A stretch of DNA of 14,789 nucleotides from contig JAIFWQ010000004.1 of NCBI GenBank assembly GCA_019661795.1, positions 1-14,789 on the forward strand. Reading direction: 5' to 3'. This document shows positions 1-6,289 of the stretch, piece after piece (the stretch's first letter is position 1; each line of letters begins with the position of its first letter). Source of the DNA: Candidatus Parcubacteria bacterium. Lineage in GTDB: Bacteria > Patescibacteriota > Minisyncoccia > Phycocordibacterales > UBA6065. The position numbers were made by a program, and so were the translations under genes. The notes beneath the pieces were generated by a model that worked only from the letters and a program-made list of their open reading frames with translations, had not been told where the DNA came from and searched no databases.

Positions 1-122
1 GGTTTGAGCGTATTCGCCGCGCCGCCATCGCCCCGGCCGCTCCAATAGATGCCGAAGGCTATCAATGCTCCGGCGACGATGATCGCCACGGGGATCGAAA
101 GGGAATGTTTTTGGTTGTCCAT
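1..122 (-). CDS. N-terminal fragment of a membrane-anchored extracytoplasmic protein (possibly DsbA-like)
   Basis: Only the first 40 codons are inside the window; the gene continues off the left edge. The ATG lies at 122-120 and opens MDNQKHSLSIPVAII, followed by one hydrophobic segment (about residues 10-27, ending ALIAFGIYW) and then a Gly/Ala-rich polar stretch. That is the shape of an uncleaved N-terminal anchor with the rest of the protein outside the membrane. Similar N-termini are known to me from thioredoxin-fold DsbA-family proteins of Parcubacteria, but no catalytic CxxC is in view, so this function is only a guess. A TATCAT hexamer ends 6 nt before the ATG, which suggests a leaderless message. 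It is divergent from the peroxiredoxin gene, which would fit a thiol-redox theme. Confidence 0.6.
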   Translation of the reverse strand, partial: MDNQKHSLSIPVAIIVAGALIAFGIYWSGRGDGGAANTLK

Positions 123-128
123 GCGTAT

Positions 129-134
129 ATGATA
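129..134 (-). promoter_or_regulatory. -10 element TATCAT, leaderless start
   Basis: On the minus strand TATCAT (five of six matches to TATAAT) is followed by six bases and then the ATG at 122, so transcription would begin at or very near the A of the start codon. No convincing -35 was found. The plus strand of the same bases reads TATGAT at 128-133, which could serve the divergent peroxiredoxin gene with a leader of about 10 nt. Confidence 0.45.
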
Positions 135-150
135 ACATTATTGAAAACGT

Positions 151-645
151 ATGAAATCTTTAACCCAAATATCCATGATAGGGAATCCGGCGCCGGATTT
201 CGCCCTGAAAGACCAGGCAGGTAAGCTCCGGTCTCTTTCGGACTGGCGCGGCTCGTGGATCGTCCTTTATTTCTACCCCAAAGACATGACGTCCGGCTGT
301 ACGCTGGAGGCGCAGGAATTCCGCGACCATGAATACGAATTGGACGATCTCGGCGCGGAGGTCGTGGGCGTGTCCGCGGACAGCGTGAAATCCCATAAGG
401 ATTTTTGCGACAATCAGAATCTCGCGTTCACGTTGCTTTCCGATCCGGACGGGGAGGTCTGCCGCATGTACGATGTCTGGCGCGAAAAGAACGTTTTCGG
501 CGCGAAGACCGCGGGCATCGAGCGTACCACATTTCTCATCGATCCCGAAGGCAAGATCGCCAAACTCTATTCGAACGTAAAGCCGATGGGGCATGCGATG
601 AAAGTGATCGAGGATATCAAAGGGCTTGAGAAAAAGGTTAATTAA
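151..645 (+). CDS. bcp: Thioredoxin-dependent peroxiredoxin, PrxQ/Bcp type
   Basis: A 164-residue peroxiredoxin that would reduce hydrogen peroxide and organic hydroperoxides in the cytoplasm using thioredoxin-like donors. The AhpC/TSA fold is clear: PAPDFALKDQ near the N-terminus, the active-site stretch YFYPKDMTSGCT with P43, T47 and peroxidatic C50, and the supporting R125 in GIERTTFLIDP. The resolving cysteine usual in E. coli Bcp, five residues after the peroxidatic one, is replaced by Q55. Instead C86 sits in KSHKDFCDNQ, 36 residues after C50, which is the arrangement of the PrxQ-beta subgroup. A third cysteine, C104, lies in EVCRMYDV. The ATG at 151 is used; M9 at 175 is a possible shorter start. 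No Shine-Dalgarno is visible. The left neighbour is divergent and the right neighbour converges. Confidence 0.93.
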   Translation: MKSLTQISMIGNPAPDFALKDQAGKLRSLSDWRGSWIVLYFYPKDMTSGCTLEAQEFRDHEYELDDLGAEVVGVSADSVKSHKDFCDNQNLAFTLLSDPDGEVCRMYDVWREKNVFGAKTAGIERTTFLIDPEGKIAKLYSNVKPMGHAMKVIEDIKGLEKKVN

Positions 646-673
646 TAAATATCGGCTACATCATTTTATGCAT

Positions 674-699
674 AAAAAAGCCGCGCGTTGCCGCGCGGC
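674..699 (-). terminator. Intrinsic terminator of the minus-strand gene 711-1154
   Basis: GCCGCGCG (680-687) and CGCGCGGC (692-699) form a perfect 8-bp stem with a 4-nt loop. On the minus strand the stem is followed by six T (the A-run 674-679). There is no T-run on the plus side, so it serves the minus-strand gene and not the peroxiredoxin gene. Confidence 0.85.
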
Positions 700-710
700 G
701 TGATGGTCTG

Positions 711-1154
711 CTAGGCGTTTTCTAGTTCGGGATCGCGCTCCGGTTTCTCGTCCCGAATGAGATCAAGGAGCTTGCCGTGTTCGGTCAGCTGATAATGCTT
801 TCCGACAACGAGTTCTGTCGCTTCGGTGAGCTTAACAAGCTTCGTACCGTAGTATTCTTTGAGCACGGCATAGAGCTTGTCTTTGCTCACGGCCATGACT
901 TTGACCGTGTCGCCGATGCAGAACGCATCCATGATCTTGGCGGGACGGCCGCGCTGGTTCTTGATTTGGCGTTCAGTTTGCTTGGCTACTTGAATACCTA
1001 TGCGCAATGCGCAAAAGATAGATGCGATGGCGATCACGGCGGACATAGATGCTTGAACGTATCTTTGATCCTCAAGCAAAACTCCGACTATAATCCAGAG
1101 AAAACTGGAAACCAAGATGAAACCTGCTTGTATGTAGACTTTTAGTATGTGCAC
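711..1154 (-). CDS. Small two-helix membrane protein of unknown function
   Basis: Not recognised. From the GTG at 1154 the product is 147 residues: two hydrophobic helices (about 6-27, FILVSSFLWIIVGVLL, and 35-54, SAVIAIASIFCALRIGI) separated by a short polar turn, then a basic stretch (KQTERQIKNQRGRP) and a soluble C-terminal domain of about 75 residues rich in Lys, Glu and Leu, with GDTVKVMAVSKDKLYAVLKEYY. The GTG is preferred because AAAGGA lies 6 nt upstream; the longer frame to ATG at 1238 adds 28 polar residues with no ribosome site. The hairpin topology leaves the C-terminal domain on the same side as the N-terminus. The stretch looks more AT-rich than its neighbours, which may mean a different history. 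It ends in its own terminator. Confidence 0.6.
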   Translation of the reverse strand: MHILKVYIQAGFILVSSFLWIIVGVLLEDQRYVQASMSAVIAIASIFCALRIGIQVAKQTERQIKNQRGRPAKIMDAFCIGDTVKVMAVSKDKLYAVLKEYYGTKLVKLTEATELVVGKHYQLTEHGKLLDLIRDEKPERDPELENA

Positions 1155-1160
1155 TGCCGA

Positions 1161-1166
1161 TCCTTT
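1161..1166 (-). promoter_or_regulatory. Ribosome binding site AAAGGA deciding a GTG start
   Basis: AAAGGA on the minus strand lies 6 nt before GTG at 1154. This is one of the few good Shine-Dalgarno sites in the window and argues for the shorter 147-residue product over the 175-residue frame. Confidence 0.55.
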
Positions 1167-1251
1167 CGTGTGATGTTCAGACGATGGCGTATTCCTATTA
1201 GAAGCTCCGTGCCGAAGCACGCGTCTAAAAGGAGCCATCTATCTGTGAATT

Positions 1252-1280
1252 AGACTACAATATTAAACGTATATAGTCAA
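1252..1280 (-). promoter_or_regulatory. Possible sigma70 promoter for gene 711-1154
   Basis: TTGACT (1280-1275) is followed after 17 nt by TAGTCT (1257-1252), a poor -10, in an AT-rich stretch. It would give a leader of about 90 nt to the GTG at 1154, in line with that gene having a ribosome binding site. The -35 is good and the -10 weak. Confidence 0.35.
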
Positions 1281-1292
1281 GATTACTCGGAC

Positions 1293-1868
1293 CTAGAACC
1301 CGAGCGTGAACGTCATCGCGTTCGCGGTCTTTTTCTCCCAATCTTTCGTATCGAGCTTGATCTCTTTGACCGTCGGGCCGTCTTTGTACTTTAAATGGCC
1401 GTTCTTGAGGGCGTAGTCATAGATCTCTTTCGTGACTCTCACGTCGTCGGTGCAGTATTTGATGAGCTTGTCGATCTCGCCGTTCTTCCACCAGGTGATC
1501 GCCTCCAAACCATGCCCGCTTTTGCCCGCGCCGAGCGTCGCCTGCGCGATCGAATCCAATTTCAGCCGGAAGCCGAGCGATTTTTTGACCTCTTTCATGA
1601 GGTCGAGGCTCTTTATCTTCGTCAGATCGCCCGGATAGTATTTGTCCAAAAGGGGAATGTCGAAATGATCGCCGTTGAAGGTGATGAGCATGTCGGCGCT
1701 CTCGAGGATCGGCCAAAGCTTGCCGAGGTCTTCCTGGAGGAAGCTCTTGTACGTATCTGTTTCGTAGTCATACGTGCAGACGACGGATATATCGAGGTCG
1801 CGCGGGTCGTTCGAAGCGACATCCTGGAAGATATTCCTCGTTTCGATGTCGAACACTATCTTTCGCAT
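1293..1868 (-). CDS. DEDDy-type 3'-5' exonuclease, RNase H-like fold
   Basis: A 191-residue stand-alone exonuclease domain of the kind related to the proofreading domain of family B polymerases. It would remove nucleotides from a 3' end of DNA or RNA with two metal ions. Using the ATG at 1868, motif I is FDIET (D7, E9), motif II is TFNGDHFD (N65, D70) and motif III is YCTDDVRVTKEIY (Y138, D142), so all acidic residues and the tyrosine of a DEDDy enzyme are present. The last 35 residues, Lys-rich, follow the catalytic core and look unrelated to it. An upstream ATG at 1877 overlaps the TACAAT -10 element, whereas the ATG at 1868 starts 7 nt after that hexamer, so the shorter protein is preferred. 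The gene is divergent from truB. Substrate (repair or RNA trimming) cannot be told. Confidence 0.8.
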   Translation of the reverse strand: MRKIVFDIETRNIFQDVASNDPRDLDISVVCTYDYETDTYKSFLQEDLGKLWPILESADMLITFNGDHFDIPLLDKYYPGDLTKIKSLDLMKEVKKSLGFRLKLDSIAQATLGAGKSGHGLEAITWWKNGEIDKLIKYCTDDVRVTKEIYDYALKNGHLKYKDGPTVKEIKLDTKDWEKKTANAMTFTLGF

Positions 1869-1875
1869 GGGAGGC

Positions 1876-1885
1876 ATTGTAGCAT
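1876..1885. promoter_or_regulatory. Overlapping divergent -10 elements for the exonuclease gene and truB
   Basis: In ten bases the minus strand carries TACAAT (1881-1876), 7 nt before ATG 1868, and the plus strand carries TAGCAT (1880-1885), 6 nt before ATG 1892. The hexamers share the TA at 1880-1881. Both messages would be leaderless and the two promoters could not be occupied at once. The hexamers match TATAAT at five and four positions; no -35 was found. Confidence 0.5.
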
Positions 1886-1891
1886 ATCGAT

Positions 1892-2692
1892 ATGACAGAA
1901 GAACTGGCCGCCGGCAAAGACGCCGTGCTCAATCTCTATAAAAGGAAAAGCGAGACGCCGCTTCAGACGATCGAGCGGTACGTGAAGGCGCATCCGGAAT
2001 ACAAGGGCGCGAAGATGACCTATGCCGGGCGGCTCGACCCGATGGCCGAAGGCGTTCTCGTCGTGCTTTCCGGCGAAAAGAACAAGGAAAGGGAAGCCTA
2101 CACGGGGCTCGACAAGGATTACGAATTCGAATTCGTTCTGGGCATGGAAACTGATACGTTCGACGTGCTCGGCAAGATCACGGCAGTGAAAGGAGCGCAG
2201 GCCGGACAGGCGACGGGCGCCGGAAACGAGAAGATCGTCAAAAGCGCCCTCGAAAAATACGTCGGGACGTTCGAGCAAAAGTATCCGCCCTATTCGTCGA
2301 AGGTGCTCAACGGCACGCCGCTCTTCGAGCTCGCGCGCCGGGGCGCGCTCGCCGAAAAAGACATACCGACGCACGAAGTCACGGCGTCGAAGATCGAGCT
2401 CGTATCCGCACGGACCGTATCGAAGGACGAATTCATCGAATCCGCGTTCGCCGCCATCAGTGCCGTCACGGGAGATTTCAGGCAGAAGGACATATTGAAG
2501 ATATGGAACGCCTATTTCGCGACATCTCCTGCGGAATTCGCGATATATAAGGCGCGGGTCTCCTGCGGGAGCGGATTCTATGTGCGCCAGCTCGTATCCG
2601 ACCTCGGCAAAGACCTCGGCACGGGAGCGGTCACGGTCTCGATCCTGCGGACGAGAGTGGGCACGTTCAAGATCGAAGATTCGATCCGATAG
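1892..2692 (+). CDS. truB: tRNA pseudouridine(55) synthase
   Basis: A 266-residue TruB that converts U55 in the T loop of tRNAs to pseudouridine. The catalytic aspartate is D49 in YAGRLDPMAEGVL. Other family blocks are GMETDTFDVLG (84-94), YPPYSSKVLNGTPLFELARRG (131-151) and CGSGFYVRQL (225-234, with R232). In motif I the usual Lys-Pro is read as Y-K-R-K (16-19). About 40 residues (roughly 175-220) are inserted between the end of the central sheet and the CGSGFYVR block compared with E. coli TruB. No PUA domain follows, since the protein stops soon after VGTFKIEDSI. No Shine-Dalgarno is visible and a -10-like TAGCAT ends 6 nt before the ATG. It is followed by a two-way terminator. Confidence 0.92.
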   Translation: MTEELAAGKDAVLNLYKRKSETPLQTIERYVKAHPEYKGAKMTYAGRLDPMAEGVLVVLSGEKNKEREAYTGLDKDYEFEFVLGMETDTFDVLGKITAVKGAQAGQATGAGNEKIVKSALEKYVGTFEQKYPPYSSKVLNGTPLFELARRGALAEKDIPTHEVTASKIELVSARTVSKDEFIESAFAAISAVTGDFRQKDILKIWNAYFATSPAEFAIYKARVSCGSGFYVRQLVSDLGKDLGTGAVTVSILRTRVGTFKIEDSIR

Positions 2693-2712
2693 GGCTGCGA
2701 AAGACGATAAAA

Positions 2713-2744
2713 AACAGGGCGCCGCGCGCCCTGTTCTTCTTTTA
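2713..2744. terminator. Bidirectional intrinsic terminator between truB and a membrane protein gene
   Basis: A 10-bp stem, AACAGGGCGC (2713-2722) with GCGCCCTGTT (2726-2735), has a three-base loop. The plus strand continues into CTTCTTTT and the minus strand into a T-run (A-run 2709-2714), so it can stop transcription from both converging genes. The stop codon of the minus gene (2744-2742) lies within the plus-strand T-tract. Confidence 0.88.
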
Positions 2745-3200
2745 TATCCTCGACGTCAGGTTGACGTCTTCGATGAAGCTTTGCATGACCGGCTGGCGGG
2801 CGGCGATGCGCGCCGCGCTGTCCGATATGACGATCGCCGGCACGCTGCCGAGGACGATGACGATGGTGATGAGCCATTTCACGTACGTGGCCCAGGTCGG
2901 CTTTTCCCAAACCCTGTGGAGCACGAATATCGCATAGAACGATATGAAGAAGGGAAGTACGAGCGATACGACGAACGCGAGGCCGGTGAAAAGGAACGCC
3001 GTGCCGGAGAGCGCCGTATGGCCGAGGAGGATGTAGAGGATGAATCGGATCGCCAGGAAGAGGTTGTCTATGTAATAAAGGGTGAAATATCCGAATATGC
3101 CCAAATACATGAGCGTGCCGATCGAGCGAAGCTCGGGCGCGAAATAGAAATTAAGCACTTTCTTGTAATAGATGTCTTTGGCGTTTGATTTTTCAGGCAT
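2742..3200 (-). CDS. Small polytopic membrane protein of unknown function
   Basis: Not recognised. 152 residues with a basic N-terminus (MPEKSNAKDIYYKK), then about four hydrophobic segments: around 27-44, 47-61, 67-94 and 106-126. The tail (127-152) is polar. There are no cysteines and no catalytic motif. The Tyr/Phe/Trp content of the membrane part is high. It is divergent from the RRM gene across about 160 nt carrying both promoters, and converges on truB. No Shine-Dalgarno is seen before the ATG at 3200. A structural or small-transporter accessory role is possible but nothing here proves it. Confidence 0.65.
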   Translation of the reverse strand: MPEKSNAKDIYYKKVLNFYFAPELRSIGTLMYLGIFGYFTLYYIDNLFLAIRFILYILLGHTALSGTAFLFTGLAFVVSLVLPFFISFYAIFVLHRVWEKPTWATYVKWLITIVIVLGSVPAIVISDSAARIAARQPVMQSFIEDVNLTSRI

Positions 3201-3206
3201 AATACA

Positions 3207-3234
3207 ATTCTCACACTTTTAAGGATTTTGTCAA
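3207..3234 (-). promoter_or_regulatory. Promoter of the membrane protein gene 2742-3200
   Basis: A perfect -35 TTGACA (3234-3229) is followed after 16 nt by GAGAAT (3212-3207), preceded by TGT as in an extended -10. Six bases then separate the hexamer from ATG 3200, so the message is probably leaderless. Confidence 0.5.
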
Positions 3235-3242
3235 ATATCGCA

Positions 3243-3271
3243 TTGACTTCGATGCCTATCGGGTGTATACT
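3243..3271 (+). promoter_or_regulatory. Strong sigma70-type promoter of the RRM gene
   Basis: TTGACT (3243-3248), exactly 17 nt, then TATACT (3266-3271): the best promoter match in the window. Transcription should begin near 3278. Its -35 sits 8 nt from the -35 of the divergent membrane protein gene. Confidence 0.8.
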
Positions 3272-3277
3272 GCCCGG

Positions 3278-3363
3278 GTCGTTGGTTCTCGGTGGTGAAA
3301 ACGCAAGTCTAAGCCATGGGAAGGTCGGACGATAATTATAGTTATCAAGCAATCAAGTCATAC
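3278..3363 (+). other. Long 5' leader of the RRM gene
   Basis: About 86 nt lie between the predicted transcription start and the ATG at 3364, which is unusual here where many genes seem leaderless. It has no Shine-Dalgarno by the ATG, a short AT-rich inverted repeat (GATAA 3331-3335 with TTATC 3342-3346) and two ATCAAG copies (3344-3349, 3352-3357) just before the start. An in-frame ATG at 3316 adds 16 residues unlike an RRM. A role in control of translation, perhaps by the RRM protein itself, is inference. Confidence 0.45.
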
Positions 3364-3663
3364 ATGGCAAAGAAACTCTACGTAGGAAATCTCTCTTACG
3401 GCACCACGTCTGAAAGCCTCAAAGCAGGCTTTGAGAAGGCAGGTTCCGTCATCAAGGCAGATGTTCTTACCGACAAGATGACCGGCCGCTCTCGAGGCTT
3501 CGGCTTCGTGGAGATGGAGGACGCGGACGCTGACAAGGCGGTCGCGATGTTCGATGGCAAAGACTTCGAAGGACGCGCTATCAAGGTAAATGAAGCACGA
3601 CCTATGGAGGAACGCCCTCGCCGATCTTTTGGCGATCGAAACGACACTCGCCGAAGCTTCTAA
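3364..3663 (+). CDS. Single-RRM RNA-binding protein
   Basis: A 99-residue protein consisting of one RNA recognition motif and a short basic tail, as in the bacterial Rbp family of glycine- or arginine-tailed RRM proteins. RNP2 is KLYVGNL (4-10) and RNP1 is RGFGFVEM (44-51); the stacking aromatic residues Y6, F46 and F48 are all present. The fold ends near IKVNEARP, and the tail RPRRSFGDRNDTRRSF is rich in Arg and Phe. It would bind single-stranded RNA in the cytoplasm, perhaps as a chaperone or stability factor. The start at 3364 (MAKKLYVGNL) is chosen because the RRM begins there. It has its own strong promoter and a terminator right after, so it is a single-gene unit and likely well expressed. 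Confidence 0.9.
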   Translation: MAKKLYVGNLSYGTTSESLKAGFEKAGSVIKADVLTDKMTGRSRGFGFVEMEDADADKAVAMFDGKDFEGRAIKVNEARPMEERPRRSFGDRNDTRRSF

Positions 3664-3685
3664 CCGAGCTTCCGCAGAGTCGGAC

Positions 3686-3722
3686 AAAAGCCGCCGAGCT
3701 ATTCATTTAGCGGGCGGCTTTT
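3686..3722. terminator. Bidirectional intrinsic terminator between the RRM gene and typA
   Basis: AAAAGCCGCC (3686-3695) pairs with GGCGGCTTTT (3713-3722); an inner GCT/AGC (3698-3700, 3709-3711) can extend the stem. The T-tract on each strand is part of the stem base, so it can end both the RRM message and the typA message that converges from 3752. Confidence 0.85.
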
Positions 3723-3751
3723 GCTTTGCATATATTCTGCAGAGCTTTTTC

Positions 3752-5554
3752 TTATGATTTCTTCGTAGCCTTCTCTCGCTCGGACTTTTTCAGGAAGCGC
3801 TTGCGGAGGCGGACGGAATGGGGAGTGATCTCGAGGTAATCGCTGTCATGCATGATCTCGAGGCCGCGTTCGATAGTGAGCGTGAACGGAGGGACGAGGT
3901 CGATGGCTTCGTCCTTGCCGGCGGAACGATAGTTCGACATGACCTTGCCTTTGCACGGATTGACGTCGAGATCGTCGCCTTTCGACGTGTTGCCGATGAT
4001 CATGCCTTCGTATACGGGAACGCCCGCGCCGATATAGAGCACGCCGCGCTCCTGCAGGTTCCAAAGGGCGAATCCGACGGCGTCGCCCGATTCCATGGAT
4101 ATCATGGATCCGAACTCGTGCTTCTCGATCAATCCTACGTGCGGCCTGAAGCCGACGAAGCGGGCGGAAAGGATGCCTTCGCCTTTCGTATCGATGACGA
4201 ATTCGCCGCGATAGCCGAGGAGGCCGCGGGTAGGGATCTCGAAGGTGATTCGGGTGATGCCTTCGCGCTCGGTCATATTGGTCATGATGCCTTTTCTCTG
4301 GGAGAGCTTGCGGATGACTTCGCCCGATACTTCGTTCCTGACGTCGGCGGTGACCTCTTCGAACGGCTCCGATTTGACGCCGTCGATCTCTTTTATGATG
4401 ACCTGCGGCTGGGATACCTGGAGCTCGAAGCCTTCGCGGCGCATGGTTTCGAGAAGGATGGATACGTGAAGCTCGCCGCGGCCGAATACGCGGAAGGTGT
4501 CAGGCTGGCCGGGAGCGACCGGAGGATTGAAATCGATCTTGAGGCCCACGTTGACCTCGAGCTCCTTTTCGAGGCGCTCGCGGATCTGGCGGGTCGTGAC
4601 GAATTTGCCTTCGCGTCCGGCGAACGGCGAATTGTTGACGAGGAAGTTGAGAGCGATCGTCGGTTCGTCGACGGCGATGGCAGGAAGGGGGGCCTGGTCA
4701 GGCGCTTCGCAGATCGTCTCTCCGATGAATATGTCGGGGAGGCCGGCGAGCATGACGATATCGCCCGCGCCCGCTTCGTTCACCTCTTCGCGGTCGAGGC
4801 CTTTGAACGTGTAGAGTTTGGTCACTTTGCCCTGGCGAGTCTCGCCGGACGGCTTCCGTATGAATACGTTCTGGCCGACTTTCACTTTCCCTTCGTATAT
4901 GCGGCCCAAAGCGAGGCGGCCTGTGTACGAATCGTACGCGAGGTTGAACGGCTGCATGCGCAGGGGGATAGCTGTATCCGATGCGGCGGCCGGAACGAGC
5001 TCGAGAACGGTATCGAGAAGGGGAGTGAGGTCTTTCGAATCGTCTTCAAGCTTGCGCTTGGCGATGCCCTGGCGGCCGATCGAATATATGGTGGTGAAAT
5101 CGAGCTGATCGTCGGTCGCGCCGAGCTCGATGAAAAGCTCGAGGATCTCGTCGAGCACTTCTTTCGGGCGGGCGGCAGGCTTGTCGATCTTGTTGATGAG
5201 GACGATCGGCTTCATGCCGAGTTCGAGGGATTTTTTAAGCACGAAGCGCGTCTGGGGCATCGGGCCTTCCTGGGCGTCGACGAGAAGAAGGACGGTGTCG
5301 ATCGATCGGAGCACGCGCTCGACTTCGGAGCCGAAGTCCGCGTGTCCCGGCGTGTCCACGATGTTGATCTTGGTGCCTTTGTATTCGATCGAGGCGTTTT
5401 TGGCGTAAATGGTGATGCCGCGCTCCTGTTCGAGGGCGTTCGAGTCCATGGAAAAGCCTTCCTTGGCGACGCCGGACTGCTTCATGATGCCGTCCATGAG
5501 CGTGGTCTTGCCGTGGTCGACGTGGGCTATGATCGCTATGTTGCGTATCTGCAT
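3752..5554 (-). CDS. typA: Ribosome-associated translational GTPase TypA/BipA
   Basis: A 600-residue GTPase that binds ribosomes and acts in 50S assembly and stress adaptation. From ATG 5554 the G motifs are AHVDHGKTT (10-18), RGIT (45-48), DTPGH (67-71) and NKID (121-124); the G5 region reads YSIGRQG where many homologues have S-A. Next come a beta-barrel domain (about 200-290), the family stretch NNSPFAGREGKF, and the TypA-specific C-terminus with GLLGYRGEF and VYEGMIIGN. Length is normal for TypA and shorter than EF-G or LepA. The frame extends to TTG at 5572, but the ATG is preferred because MQIRNIAIIAHVDHGKT is the usual family start. There is no Shine-Dalgarno. It has its own promoter overlapping the adk terminator, so it can be expressed apart from adk. 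Confidence 0.96.
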   Translation of the reverse strand: MQIRNIAIIAHVDHGKTTLMDGIMKQSGVAKEGFSMDSNALEQERGITIYAKNASIEYKGTKINIVDTPGHADFGSEVERVLRSIDTVLLLVDAQEGPMPQTRFVLKKSLELGMKPIVLINKIDKPAARPKEVLDEILELFIELGATDDQLDFTTIYSIGRQGIAKRKLEDDSKDLTPLLDTVLELVPAAASDTAIPLRMQPFNLAYDSYTGRLALGRIYEGKVKVGQNVFIRKPSGETRQGKVTKLYTFKGLDREEVNEAGAGDIVMLAGLPDIFIGETICEAPDQAPLPAIAVDEPTIALNFLVNNSPFAGREGKFVTTRQIRERLEKELEVNVGLKIDFNPPVAPGQPDTFRVFGRGELHVSILLETMRREGFELQVSQPQVIIKEIDGVKSEPFEEVTADVRNEVSGEVIRKLSQRKGIMTNMTEREGITRITFEIPTRGLLGYRGEFVIDTKGEGILSARFVGFRPHVGLIEKHEFGSMISMESGDAVGFALWNLQERGVLYIGAGVPVYEGMIIGNTSKGDDLDVNPCKGKVMSNYRSAGKDEAIDLVPPFTLTIERGLEIMHDSDYLEITPHSVRLRKRFLKKSEREKATKKS

Positions 5555-5601
5555 GGGATTGGATGAAAACAAAAATGAGCCGCAGGCTCGAAGAGGGGTC
5601 T

Positions 5602-5630
5602 ATTTAAACAAAAAAGCCGGGAAAAGTCAA
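5602..5630 (-). promoter_or_regulatory. Promoter of typA embedded in the adk terminator tract
   Basis: TTGACT (5630-5625) is followed after exactly 17 nt by TTAAAT (5607-5602). The start would be near 5595, giving a leader of about 40 nt to ATG 5554. The TT of the -35 is the end of the T-tract of the adk terminator, so the two signals are physically fused. Confidence 0.6.
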
Positions 5631-5663
5631 AAAAAGACCGGCTGCCTCGAAAGGCTGCCGGTC
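5629..5663 (-). terminator. Intrinsic terminator of the tlyA-adk unit
   Basis: GACCGGC (5636-5642) pairs with GCCGGTC (5657-5663), and after a T-T mismatch GCCT (5644-5647) pairs with AGGC (5652-5655) around a CGAA loop. Seven T follow on the minus strand (A-run 5629-5635). It lies 15 nt past the adk stop codon. Confidence 0.88.
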
Positions 5664-5677
5664 AGGGGGTGGCGGTT

Positions 5678-6280
5678 TTAGGCCGCCGACGAAAGGATAT
5701 GCTTGATATCGAGGAAACCGGCGATCTCTTCCCGAACCGCATGGATCTCACGATGCGTGTTGTCGACTTCGAGAAGACGCGTCCGTGTCGCCATGAGGTC
5801 GAACATAGGCTCCGTCATCTTTTCGAAATCGAGCATGCGCTTCGCGGCCTTCTCGGGCGAATCGTCTTCACGGCCGTCGCGCGCCGGCCGGTCCATGCAG
5901 GCTCTGGCAGGCGTCGAGAACCACAGGGTATGGACCGTGAAGCCGCCGTTATTCTTGAGGAACGGCAGAACCGTTTTCGCCTGTTCGATATTCCGGGGAA
6001 TACCGTCCAGGATGAGGTATTTCGATTTCAGCTTGTCGGCCGTCCAGTGCTTGAAGATCGACATGATCGTTCCGTTATCGACATAGCCCGTATTCGCGAG
6101 CGGTGCCAACAAAGGATCGATCTTGCCATTCTTCTCCAATTCAGTCTTGAGGTTCCGTAGGAACTCTCCCATGTCGATGTAGGGAGCCTTCAACTCGTCT
6201 GCAAGATATTGCAGATGCGTTTTCTTGCCGCAGCGGGGACGACCCACGCCGATGATCGCTTTCTTGTATGTATTTCTCAA
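5678..6280 (-). CDS. adk: Adenylate kinase family nucleoside-monophosphate kinase, short-lid form
   Basis: A 200-residue P-loop kinase, most like adenylate kinase (AMP + ATP to 2 ADP). The P-loop is GRPRCGKKT (13-21), which keeps the G-x4-G-K-x-T spacing but has R, P, R and C where adenylate kinases usually have PPGSG. LILDGIPRN (89-97) is the NMP-binding DGFPR-like motif. RDGREDDSPEKAAKR (134-148) holds the lid arginine and the DD pair, with no long zinc-type lid. The start is TTG at 6280: a TGA stop directly precedes it in frame and GGAG lies 9 nt upstream. It follows tlyA by 103 nt on the same strand. The altered P-loop leaves open a different NMP substrate. A related kinase role is likely, the exact substrate less so. 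Confidence 0.78.
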   Translation of the reverse strand: MRNTYKKAIIGVGRPRCGKKTHLQYLADELKAPYIDMGEFLRNLKTELEKNGKIDPLLAPLANTGYVDNGTIMSIFKHWTADKLKSKYLILDGIPRNIEQAKTVLPFLKNNGGFTVHTLWFSTPARACMDRPARDGREDDSPEKAAKRMLDFEKMTEPMFDLMATRTRLLEVDNTHREIHAVREEIAGFLDIKHILSSAA

Positions 6281-6289
6281 TCAGCCAAT

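Noticed and set aside
1155..1238. Upstream ATG at 1238 for the two-helix membrane protein
   Set aside because: It would add 28 polar residues without a ribosome site; GTG 1154 has AAAGGA at proper distance.
3818..5566. A 582-codon plus-strand open frame opposite typA
   Set aside because: It mirrors typA almost end to end, has low-complexity Asp/Glu/Val/Arg composition and no family motif; it follows from the GC-rich codon use of typA.
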